This document shows, piece after piece, positions 40,910-48,869 of a DNA stretch of 59,102 bases (the stretch's first letter is position 1; every line of letters starts with the position of its first letter). The translations under genes and the position numbers were made by a program. Origin of the DNA: Alloalcanivorax marinus (GTDB lineage Bacteria > Pseudomonadota > Gammaproteobacteria > Pseudomonadales > Alcanivoracaceae); NCBI RefSeq assembly GCF_016906305.1, contig NZ_JADDOL010000023.1, forward strand, positions 1-59,102, read 5' to 3'. The notes under the pieces were generated by a model. The model made no database searches. It worked only from the letters and a program-made list of their open reading frames with translations, and was not told where the DNA came from.

Positions 40910-42061
40910 TTAAAGACCGTGCTGGCTGACGTCCACTTTGGAGAAAATCTCCTGCCAGTAGAGGCCGGCCAGCGCTTCTTCGCTGTTCACGTCCTGGACC
41001 AGGCCGGTCCACTTTTCCAGCAGCGCGCGGAATTCCTTGATCAGGGCCTCGCCGTTCTCGACGCCATAGCGCGCTTTGTAATCCTCGGCGATATGTTGCA
41101 TGTCCTGTTCGATAAAGGCACGGTTCTTCTCGATCAGCGCCGCGTCGGCATGGTGGATTTTGACGCCACGCTCCTCGGCCTCGGACAGAATGCGATCTTC
41201 ATGCTGGTGGTAGATCCAGGGCACACCGGCGGAGAACACGCTGGCGGCGCGCAGCATCACGGTGCGCTGTTCCTCGGACAGATCCTTCCAGGTATCGGCG
41301 TTGATATTGGTGCCGGCGATCGGCATCGGGCCGCCGGGTACGTCCATGTTGATGTCGGTAACCACATCGGTGAGGCCGAAGTTATGGATTTCCGGTGATG
41401 CCAGCACGATGCAGGACACCACGCCCTGGCTCAGGGCCTCGAACATTTCGTTGGCGGACATGGTCACCGGCGAGGCGCCCACCGCCTCCGCCCAGCGTGA
41501 CCAGTTGGCCGCGCCGACGCGCAGGCGCATGCCTTTCAGGTCCGCTTCGGTTTCCACCGGTTTATTGCACACCAGACCGTAGGAGGTGCCGCCGGTGCTG
41601 CCGGTGTACACCTGGTTCTGCTTCTTGAACTCCTGGTTGCACTCCGGGCATTTGAAGAAGGTGAACTCGGAAAGCGCGCCCATGAAGATCATGCCCTCCC
41701 GGCCGCGTGCTTTTTCACCCAGCAGGCCCACCAGCATGGAGGCTTCCACCGCCACGTTGCTGTGCGGAAATTCGGACGGGAAATAGGAGGTCAGCACGAA
41801 ACCGATGTCGGCCATGCCGTCGCGCACGCCGCCGGAGGTTTCCGCGAAGTTCAGCAGTGACATGGGAAAGACACGCACCTTGAGATCACCGTCCGACTGT
41901 TCCTCGACGGTCTCGGCGTACTGCTTGGCCACATCGACCACGAAGGAACTGGGCGGATGACCGATGGCGTAGCGCAGGGTGCGCGCGTCGGCGGCGCCGC
42001 TCAGGGTGCCGAACAGGACGGTGCAGACCAGCGCCAGGCTGGCGAAATGTTTACCGTTCAT
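40910..42061 (-). CDS. TRAP transporter substrate-binding protein DctP-type
   Basis: 383-residue periplasmic receptor with a signal peptide ending near ADA (residue 26). The carboxylate-binding Arg motif is LKGMRLRV (Arg181), so the ligand is an organic acid. Unusual for the family: a CPEC pair (Cys138, Cys141) plus Cys165 and Cys217, which could form a disulfide or bind metal. ATG 42061 follows AAGG. Position inside mvaA-mvaB-CoA-transferase genes points to mevalonate or a related hydroxy/dicarboxylic acid as ligand. Confidence 0.92.
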   Translation of the reverse strand: MNGKHFASLALVCTVLFGTLSGAADARTLRYAIGHPPSSFVVDVAKQYAETVEEQSDGDLKVRVFPMSLLNFAETSGGVRDGMADIGFVLTSYFPSEFPHSNVAVEASMLVGLLGEKARGREGMIFMGALSEFTFFKCPECNQEFKKQNQVYTGSTGGTSYGLVCNKPVETEADLKGMRLRVGAANWSRWAEAVGASPVTMSANEMFEALSQGVVSCIVLASPEIHNFGLTDVVTDINMDVPGGPMPIAGTNINADTWKDLSEEQRTVMLRAASVFSAGVPWIYHQHEDRILSEAEERGVKIHHADAALIEKNRAFIEQDMQHIAEDYKARYGVENGEALIKEFRALLEKWTGLVQDVNSEEALAGLYWQEIFSKVDVSQHGL

Positions 42062-42111
42062 AGCGATACCTTATTTTGTTGTTTAATGGTTTCTTGCTCA
42101 GGGGCGCGGCG

Positions 42112-43341
42112 TTACACCACACCGTCCCGCCGCAGTGCTTCCAACTCTTGCTCGGAGCGGCCCAGCCAGCCCTGGTACACCGCCTGGTTGGACTCGCCCA
42201 CCATGGGTGCGCGGGCGCCCTGCTCGTTGGTGCCGCCGGACATCTTTACCGGGTTGCCGAACACCTCGAAGCGGGCGCCGCGGTAGTCCACCGGGATCAC
42301 CATGTTGCGCTCGCGCACATGGGGATCCTCGACCACCTCGTCGATGGTCTTGATCGGCGAAAGCGGGAATCGGGACCCGGTCATCTCTTCCAGCTCCGCC
42401 TTGGTGTAGGCGGCGCACCAGCGCTCCACCACCGGATGCACGCGGCGCTGGTACACCTCGTGGTCGAAACGCTTGGCCATGGTGTCGATTTCGGGGTCGC
42501 TGATCAGGGCTTCGTCGCCGAACACCAGGCAGGCTTCGCGCCAGAATTTGTCCGTGTAGGCGCCGAAGAACACGTAGCCGTCCTTGCAGGCGAAGCGGCC
42601 GTAGGGTTTGACGAACGGATGGCCGTTGCCTTCCGGCACCGCCACCTTGCCGGTGGCGGTGTAGTTGACCAGGGCGTTCTCGGTCAGCGAAATGATCGAG
42701 TCCTGCTGGGAAATATCCACGTGCTGGCCCTGCCCGCCGCGCTCCGCCTCGCGCAAGGCGCCCAGGGTGCCGATGGCGCCGTACAGCGCGGCGCTCAGAT
42801 CGCCGAGCACCGTGCCCACGCGCATCGGCTCTTCCACGGTGCCGTTCATGGACCAGAGCCCGCCGGACGCCTGGGCGCTGCTGTCGAAAGCGGGGCGCGG
42901 CGCGTTGGGTCCGTTTTGCCCGAAGCCGCTGATCGAGGTCATCACGATGGCCGGGTTGGTGGCCTTGAGTACCTCATAACCCAGGTCCAGTTTGTCCATG
43001 GTGCCGGGCCGGAAATTCTCCAGAACGATGTGCGCCTTGCCCACCATTTCCAGGAACAGGTCGCGGCCGGCGGCCGCTTTCAGGTCGAGGCTGATCGCCA
43101 TCTTGTTTCTGTTGTATTGCGCGAAGAAGCCGCTGATGGCTTCTTCGCTTCCGCCGAGGGCCGGAGGAAAAGCGCGGGTCAGGTCCGGGTCGCGAGGATG
43201 CTCGATCTTGATCACGGTGGCGCCCATGTCGGCCAGCAGCATGGCGCAGTACGGGCCGGCGACGACGCGCGTCAGGTCCAGAACGATAACGTCCTTGAGC
43301 GCGCCCTTGGGGGGCAGGGGCAGACCGGTGTTTTCGATCAT
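42112..43341 (-). CDS. CaiB/BaiF family (class III) CoA-transferase
   Basis: 409 residues with the family start VIVLDLTRVVAGPYCAMLLADMGATVIKIEHP, SLDLKAAAGRDLFLEMV, ENFRPG, and the catalytic Asp in AFDSSAQASGG (about Asp153). Moves CoA between two carboxylic acids. Human SUGCT, also class III, uses 3-hydroxy-3-methylglutarate as acceptor, so succinyl-CoA to HMG-CoA transfer is a reasonable guess here. ATG 43341 overlaps the mvaB stop (ATGA) and follows GGAGGAGAG. Confidence 0.92.
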   Translation of the reverse strand: MIENTGLPLPPKGALKDVIVLDLTRVVAGPYCAMLLADMGATVIKIEHPRDPDLTRAFPPALGGSEEAISGFFAQYNRNKMAISLDLKAAAGRDLFLEMVGKAHIVLENFRPGTMDKLDLGYEVLKATNPAIVMTSISGFGQNGPNAPRPAFDSSAQASGGLWSMNGTVEEPMRVGTVLGDLSAALYGAIGTLGALREAERGGQGQHVDISQQDSIISLTENALVNYTATGKVAVPEGNGHPFVKPYGRFACKDGYVFFGAYTDKFWREACLVFGDEALISDPEIDTMAKRFDHEVYQRRVHPVVERWCAAYTKAELEEMTGSRFPLSPIKTIDEVVEDPHVRERNMVIPVDYRGARFEVFGNPVKMSGGTNEQGARAPMVGESNQAVYQGWLGRSEQELEALRRDGVV

Positions 43342-44258
43342 CTCTCCTCCGGATTTTTTGTCGTATTGTTGGCGCGCTGGGCGCGGGCCACCCGGGATTG
43401 GGTGGCGCGACCCAGGTGCTGGTCCACGAAGCCGCCGGCGGCCACCAGCCGGTCCAGGTCCACGCCGGTGTCCAGGCCGAGGCCTTCGAACAGGTACACC
43501 AGCTCCTCGCTGGCCACGTTGCCGGTGGCGCCGGGCGAGTAGGGGCAGCCGCCCAGGCCGGACACCGAGCTGTCGAACACGCGCACGCCTTGTTCCAGGG
43601 CGGTCAGACAGTTGGCCACCGCCATGCCCCGGGTGTCATGAAAGTGCACCGCCAGCCGTTGCACCGGTATGTCCGTGGCGCAGGCGGTCAGCAGCGATTT
43701 CACCGCCGACGGCACGCCGGCGCCGATGGTGTCGCCCAGGCTGATTTCATGGCAGCCCAGCCGCGCCAGCGCCGAGGCGGTACGCACCACCTGGGCCACC
43801 GGCACCGCGCCGTCGTACGGGCAGCCGAGCACGCAGGATACATAACCCCGCACCGGCACACCGTGCTCGCGGGCCTGCGCCAGCACCGGTTCGAAGCGGG
43901 CCAGGCTGTCGGCGATGGAGCAATTGATATTGCGTTGGTTGAACGTTTCCGAGGCGGCGGTGAACACCGCCACCTCATCGGCGCCGGCGGCCAGCGCCGC
44001 GCTCATGCCGCGCTCGTTGGGCACCAGCACGCTGTAGGTCAGATCCGGCCGCTTCGGTAGCCGCGCCAGCACCTCGTCGGTGCTGGCCATTTGCGGCACC
44101 CAGCGCGGCGATACGAAGGCGCCGGCCTCGATATGCCGCAGCCCCGCCTCGACCAGACGCCCGATCAGCTCGGCGCGCACCGCCGGTGTCAGCGTGCGGG
44201 CTTCGTTCTGCAGCCCGTCGCGGGCGCCGACCTCCACCAGCCGGACCGCCTCGCTCAT
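43338..44258 (-). CDS. mvaB: Hydroxymethylglutaryl-CoA lyase MvaB
   Basis: 306-residue TIM-barrel lyase splitting HMG-CoA into acetyl-CoA and acetoacetate. Signature parts: [12 protein letters not shown] (8-19, metal and catalytic Asp14), [18 protein letters not shown] with metal-ligand His205 and His207, and the active-site loop [14 protein letters not shown] with Cys238, matching the essential Cys237 of Pseudomonas mevalonii. Overlaps both neighbours by 4 bp. Confidence 0.96.
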   Translation of the reverse strand: MSEAVRLVEVGARDGLQNEARTLTPAVRAELIGRLVEAGLRHIEAGAFVSPRWVPQMASTDEVLARLPKRPDLTYSVLVPNERGMSAALAAGADEVAVFTAASETFNQRNINCSIADSLARFEPVLAQAREHGVPVRGYVSCVLGCPYDGAVPVAQVVRTASALARLGCHEISLGDTIGAGVPSAVKSLLTACATDIPVQRLAVHFHDTRGMAVANCLTALEQGVRVFDSSVSGLGGCPYSPGATGNVASEELVYLFEGLGLDTGVDLDRLVAAGGFVDQHLGRATQSRVARAQRANNTTKNPEER

Positions 44259-45541
44259 TGCTCGCGCAACGCTTTCAGCAGGGCTTCCGCGCGGTCCGCG
44301 CGCACGTCGTGGTTCTCCACCATTTGCCGCACCAGCTGATCCACCTCGGCGCCCCGGGCGCCGGCGGACAGCGCGATATTGCGGGCATGCAGCGCCATAT
44401 GACCGCGCTGAATGCCCTCGGTGGCGAGCGCGCGCAGGGCGCCCAGGTTCTGCGCCAGGCCCACCGCCACGGCGATCTCCGACAGCTCCTGGGAGGTCTT
44501 CACGCCCAGCAGCCGCAGGGACAATTGCGCCAGCGGATGGGTCTTGGTGGCGCCGCCCACCAGGCCCACCGGCATCGGCATCTCGATGGTGCCCACCAGG
44601 TGGCCGCGGGCGTCCTTCTCCCAGGTGGTCAGCGAGCCGTAATGGCCCTTGCGGCAGGCCCAGGCGTGGGCGCCGGCTTCCACCGCCCGCCAGTCGTTGC
44701 CGGTGGCGACGATCAGCGGATCGATGCCGTTCATGATGCCCTTATTGTGCGTGGCCGCGCGGTACGGATCGATGGCGGCGAACGTGTAGGCGTCGATGAT
44801 ACGGTCGATCACGTCCGCGCCACCAAAGGCATCTGTTTCAAAGTGTTCGGGAGCGATGGACACCTGGGCGCGGGCCAGCCGCAGGTCGGCCAGGTTGGAC
44901 AGAATACGCAGGCGCACCTTGCCGCCGGTGATCTCCTCCATCAGCGGTGCCACCGCTTCGGCCATGGTGTTAACGGTGTTGGCGCCCATCGCGTCGCGCA
45001 CGTCCACCACCAGGTGGGCCACCACCATGGGGCCGCGCGGGCTGTCGGTGAACAGATGCACCTCCAGGTCACGGCAGCCGCCACCCAGCTTGTTGAGCAG
45101 GGCGTCCTTGCTGTTCGCCAGCTCGATGATGCGCTGGCGATGGCGCAGCAGGCTCAGGCGGGCGTGGGCCGGATCGTCCAGGCCGATGATCTGAATCTGC
45201 GCGCGCATCAAGGGCGCGCTGCTGGAGGTCAGGAAGCCGCCCGCGGGGCGCGCCAGTTTGGCCATGTAGGACGCCGCCGCCACCACCGAGGGCTCTTCCA
45301 CCGCCATCGGCACCACCACCTCGCGACCGTTGATCATAAAGTTGCCGGCCAGCCCCAGGGGCAGCTCGAACTTGCCGATCACGTTCTCGATCATGCCGTC
45401 GGCGATTTCCATGGGCAGCGCGCCCTGGTCGCGCAGCAGGGCGGTGTCCTTCTCGCTCAGCCCGAACTGTCGGCGCAGCACCTCCAGGCGCTCGGACGGA
45501 GAAAGATTGCGGAAACCGGGGAGTTGGGAACTGGCAGTCAC
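44255..45541 (-). CDS. mvaA: Degradative (class II) HMG-CoA reductase MvaA
   Basis: 428 residues, the same length as the Pseudomonas mevalonii enzyme that oxidises mevalonate plus CoA to HMG-CoA. The catalytic residues fall at identical numbers: Glu83 (in VEEPS), Lys267 (THNKG), Asp283 (GND) and His381 (LHARNIA region). Dinucleotide motif [10 protein letters not shown] (183-192) and Asp146, which favours NAD over NADP, are present. The substrate loop [12 protein letters not shown] is intact. Start is GTG 45541 with AAGGGG 7 bases upstream. First gene of the leftward cluster, divergent from a MocR regulator. Confidence 0.96.
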   Translation of the reverse strand: MTASSQLPGFRNLSPSERLEVLRRQFGLSEKDTALLRDQGALPMEIADGMIENVIGKFELPLGLAGNFMINGREVVVPMAVEEPSVVAAASYMAKLARPAGGFLTSSSAPLMRAQIQIIGLDDPAHARLSLLRHRQRIIELANSKDALLNKLGGGCRDLEVHLFTDSPRGPMVVAHLVVDVRDAMGANTVNTMAEAVAPLMEEITGGKVRLRILSNLADLRLARAQVSIAPEHFETDAFGGADVIDRIIDAYTFAAIDPYRAATHNKGIMNGIDPLIVATGNDWRAVEAGAHAWACRKGHYGSLTTWEKDARGHLVGTIEMPMPVGLVGGATKTHPLAQLSLRLLGVKTSQELSEIAVAVGLAQNLGALRALATEGIQRGHMALHARNIALSAGARGAEVDQLVRQMVENHDVRADRAEALLKALREQ

Positions 45542-45617
45542 TGAAGACCCCTTCTGGGCAGCGTTGTTGTTAGAGGGCGCGTGTGATCGCGCCGGTTTCG
45601 ATCTAACATATCGGCGC

Positions 45618-45640
45618 CTGTACCCATGAAAAAGGTACAG
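45618..45640. promoter_or_regulatory. Candidate MocR operator between mvaA and the regulator
   Basis: CTGTACC-N9-GGTACAG, a perfect 7-bp inverted repeat centred in the 134-bp region between the divergent mvaA and MocR genes, 36-58 bp upstream of the regulator start. The match to the adjacent regulator is inferred from position. Confidence 0.6.
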
Positions 45641-45675
45641 TTAGCACAAACAGTGGGGCGGACCAAAAGGACATC

Positions 45676-47052
45676 GTGACGATGCGGAGAATCACCCTGA
45701 CACAACGGATCGCGTCCGATATCGCGGGACAGATTGCCGAGGGTATCCTCCGCGAAGGGGACAAGCTGCCGTCTCTGCGGGAGTACATGCGGCTGCACGG
45801 TTACTCCAAGAACACCGTGATCACCGCCTACGAATACCTGGCCGCCGAGGGTCTGGTGGAGGCCCGCCACGGACGTGGCTTTTTCGTGCGCGCGGTGCCC
45901 GCCGCCGGCGACGGAGACCAGACGCCGCCGCCCTATGCCCGGGCTCTGGACACCATCTGGATGATGCGGCAGCAACTGGTGCGGGAGCCGGGGCACTCCC
46001 ATCTGGGCGAAGGCTTTCCGCCGGTGGATTGGCTGATGGACATGCGTCTGGACAAGTTTCATCGCCAGGTGGTGCGCGGTGGCGTCACTACCCTGTTCCG
46101 TTACGGCAACCGCTACGGCAACGCCAGCCTGCGCGAGCAACTGGTGAAAAAGCTGGCCGGCTACGGCATCAACGCCGGCCCCGGCCAGATGCTGACCACC
46201 TTCGGCGCCAACCACGGCATGGACCTGATCATCCGTCGCTTCGTCAAACCCGGCGACCCGGTGCTGGTGGAAAGCCCCGGCTATTACCCCCTGTTCGGCA
46301 AGCTGCAGCTGCACGGCGCGCGCATGCTGCCGGTGCCCCGTCGCATTGATGGCCCGGACCTGAACGCGCTGCAACGCTGGCTGGAACGGGAAAAGCCGGC
46401 CCTGTTCTTCATGCAATCGGTGGGGCACAACCCCACCGGCACCGACCTGTCCGAGGAAAAGGCCCGGCGCATTCTGGAACTGGCGGAGAAGCACAAACTG
46501 CTGGTGGTGGAAAACGACGCCATGGCCGACTTCAAGCTCAACACCTGCACCCGGCTGTCCACCCTGGACCAGTTCCGTCGCACCCTCTACGTGGGCAGCT
46601 TTTCAAAGCCGATCTCCGCGGCCCTGCGGGTGGGTTTTCTGGCCGGTGACGAAGGCCTGATCAGCGAGCTGGCGGACGTGAAAATGCTGCTGCACATCGG
46701 CGGCACCGAATACGCCGAACGCACCGTGGACGTGATTCTTCGGGAGGGGAATTATCTGCGCCATCTGTCCCGGCTGCAGGAAAAACTGCGCGCCGCCACC
46801 GTCACCGGCCTGCGCGTGCTCGACGAACTGGGCGCCGACGTCTTCCACCGCCCCGAGCAGAGCCTCTATCTCTGGGCTCGCTTCCCCGGCATCGGCGACG
46901 CCAACGACCTGACCCGCCGCTGCCTGGAACGGGGCGTCATGCTCGCCCCGGGTTCGATCTTCTCGGTGGACCGCCGCGACCGGGTGCCCTGGACCCGGCT
47001 CAACGTGGCCTATCTGGACGACCCGGCATTCCGCGCCAGCTTGCGGACCTGA
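45676..47052 (+). CDS. MocR-type regulator (GntR domain fused to PLP aminotransferase-like domain)
   Basis: 458 residues. Residues 4-75 are a GntR winged helix (LTQRIASDIAGQIAEGILREGDKLPSLREY ... SKNTVITAYEYL). The rest is a fold-type I aminotransferase domain with the PLP-binding Lys311 in GSFSKPISAALRVG and the Asn of GHNPTGTDLS. MocR proteins use PLP plus an amine/aldehyde effector. Start GTG 45676 (AAGG 5 bases upstream) or ATG 45682. Divergent from mvaA, so it is the probable regulator of the mevalonate cluster. Its 3' end overlaps the convergent LuxR-hydrolase gene by 43 bp. Confidence 0.9.
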   Translation: MTMRRITLTQRIASDIAGQIAEGILREGDKLPSLREYMRLHGYSKNTVITAYEYLAAEGLVEARHGRGFFVRAVPAAGDGDQTPPPYARALDTIWMMRQQLVREPGHSHLGEGFPPVDWLMDMRLDKFHRQVVRGGVTTLFRYGNRYGNASLREQLVKKLAGYGINAGPGQMLTTFGANHGMDLIIRRFVKPGDPVLVESPGYYPLFGKLQLHGARMLPVPRRIDGPDLNALQRWLEREKPALFFMQSVGHNPTGTDLSEEKARRILELAEKHKLLVVENDAMADFKLNTCTRLSTLDQFRRTLYVGSFSKPISAALRVGFLAGDEGLISELADVKMLLHIGGTEYAERTVDVILREGNYLRHLSRLQEKLRAATVTGLRVLDELGADVFHRPEQSLYLWARFPGIGDANDLTRRCLERGVMLAPGSIFSVDRRDRVPWTRLNVAYLDDPAFRASLRT

Positions 47053-48758
47053 GCGGCGGCTGGCGCCGTCAATCGATGGGGTGATTCCTCGCGGCAGGAA
47101 AGTTCGAGCAGTTCAGTTAGAAACGCCTTCCAGACCCTGTAGATCATAAAACGTCCCTGGCTCGGGAAACTGCGAAAGCTGACGTTGGGCAGGCCAGCGG
47201 CCAGGCCACGGGCGCTGCCGATGGAGATGATGCGGTCCTCCTCCCCGTGCCAGTAGGTGATAGGCACGCTGATCTGGCTGAGATCCACATGCCAGGGGTG
47301 CTGCATACGCAGATACTCATCAATGATGATGCGGGCGCCTTGGAAATGACTGAGCTTCATGCGCTCGATCAGCCGGGCCAGCAGGTCCGGGTCTCCGAGT
47401 ACGGCCTGGTCTTCGGGGCACAGGGATTTGGCCAGCCGTGAGAAATACTTTTCCGGCGAGCGCTGCATTCCGCGCAGGGCGAGCCGTCCGACCAAGACGA
47501 ACAGACGTGGATCCTTACGGAAGATACGCAGCAGCATGGCGTGGATAGGGTCAAGCTTGTCCAGCTCGAAGTGTTCGATCGGAACAGTACTGGATAGCAG
47601 CCCCAGTCGATCAAACAGATCCGGATCCATAGCGGCGGAGCACAGTGCATAGGGACCGCCGCCGCAATAGGCCGCCATCGGTGGTCGTTCGATGTCGAGA
47701 TGGCGGCATAGCGCGCGGATATCCGGACTGAAATCCCGGAACTCCATCTCCGGCCTTGCGGTTGAAAGGCCGTAACCGGGCCTTACGATCAGGATCATGC
47801 GCAGACCCTGTTCGCGATACCAGGTTTCGAACAGGCGGTGGTCTGGGAGTGCGCCACCGAGGTTATCCAATGTCAGGACCGGCCGCCCGGCTGGATCACC
47901 GTACTCGAACCAGCTCAATACCCGGCCGTCGGCCAGAGTCATGGTGCGCTCCGGTACCGGTGAGGTCGTCCCGGGCGGAGCGGTCTGCACCAGAGCATGC
48001 CCCATTGCCTGGCTTACCAGTTGTACCTGGCTGTTGACGTCCAGCTTTGCCATGGCGGACTTGATTTGAGCGCGAGCGGTATGAACGCTGATCGACAGCA
48101 ATGCCGCGCTTTGATTGAGATTTCCGATCTTACACAGCAGGTGAAGAAGGCGGGATTCCGCATGAGTGATGGGGAAGATGGCTTTCAAGGATTCGGGAGA
48201 GGGAGTCACCACATTCTGACCCGCCAATACCCAGATAATAGTCCGCACCCGGCTAATGGTCCCCGCGGCGTCGGACTTCTTCACTGGCAGACAGAGCAGG
48301 GTCACCGCGGCGTGTCGTGAAGTGAGCAGTTGGGTATGCCGGCCGGCCGCGCGGTTATTGACCCGCTTCAATGACTGCTTCAATTCCCGGTCGGCGATGC
48401 GTAGTTGCCCATCGGGGAGCAAGGTTACCGGCTCGCGGGTGAGCGTCTGACGCGCCGCCAGGTTGCATTCCACTACATGCATTTCCTGGTCGAGCATCAG
48501 CATTGGCCAGGGCATTTGGTCATACATGGTATTGAGGAGCTGTGTGCGGTCCTCAAGAGCATGTATATAGGAGCTGCCGCGTACCGCCCGCTCAAGGTGG
48601 CCGATCAAGCGTTCCACATGAACGGGCGCATCGGGGGTATCCCTTGACGGCGTGGTGTAGGTCCAGCCGGTAATGGTGTCCAGCAGTTCCACCCAATCGC
48701 CGGGGGACAAGGCTGTTTCATAGATCTTGCCAATCAGATCGTCATTATCATTCTGCAA
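47010..48758 (-). CDS. LuxR-type HTH protein fused to a degenerate alpha/beta-hydrolase domain
   Basis: 582 residues in three parts: a PAS-like N-terminus (about 75-180, QLLNTMYDQMPWPMLMLDQ), a LuxR-type helix-turn-helix (196-250, THAESRLLHLLCKIGNLNQSAALL) and an alpha/beta-hydrolase domain (270-560). The hydrolase keeps the RPGYGLS strand and acid Asp508 (HGEEDRI). However, the nucleophile elbow usually written G-W-S-G-G-G-P reads A-Y-C-G-G-G-P (Cys365), and the usual catalytic His position reads Arg536 (SQGRFMIY). It may therefore bind rather than turn over a ligand. Start is TTG 48758; no in-frame ATG is near and the ribosome site is poor. Downstream of a lipoprotein gene and its terminator. 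Confidence 0.8.
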   Translation of the reverse strand: MQNDNDDLIGKIYETALSPGDWVELLDTITGWTYTTPSRDTPDAPVHVERLIGHLERAVRGSSYIHALEDRTQLLNTMYDQMPWPMLMLDQEMHVVECNLAARQTLTREPVTLLPDGQLRIADRELKQSLKRVNNRAAGRHTQLLTSRHAAVTLLCLPVKKSDAAGTISRVRTIIWVLAGQNVVTPSPESLKAIFPITHAESRLLHLLCKIGNLNQSAALLSISVHTARAQIKSAMAKLDVNSQVQLVSQAMGHALVQTAPPGTTSPVPERTMTLADGRVLSWFEYGDPAGRPVLTLDNLGGALPDHRLFETWYREQGLRMILIVRPGYGLSTARPEMEFRDFSPDIRALCRHLDIERPPMAAYCGGGPYALCSAAMDPDLFDRLGLLSSTVPIEHFELDKLDPIHAMLLRIFRKDPRLFVLVGRLALRGMQRSPEKYFSRLAKSLCPEDQAVLGDPDLLARLIERMKLSHFQGARIIIDEYLRMQHPWHVDLSQISVPITYWHGEEDRIISIGSARGLAAGLPNVSFRSFPSQGRFMIYRVWKAFLTELLELSCREESPHRLTAPAAAQVRKLARNAGSSR

Positions 48759-48823
48759 GACAGAGGCCCCGGGCTCGGCGAAATATGACCTTGATCATAG
48801 AAAGCGTTTGCCGGGGGTGCAAC

Positions 48824-48850
48824 GAAAACGGCCCCGACGGAGCGGGGCCG
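48824..48850 (-). terminator. Terminator of the large lipoprotein gene
   Basis: CGGCCCC-N8-GGGGCCG stem followed on the minus strand by TTTT, 20 bp beyond the stop. Confidence 0.8.
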
Positions 48851-48869
48851 GAATTGGCCTGCGGATTTT

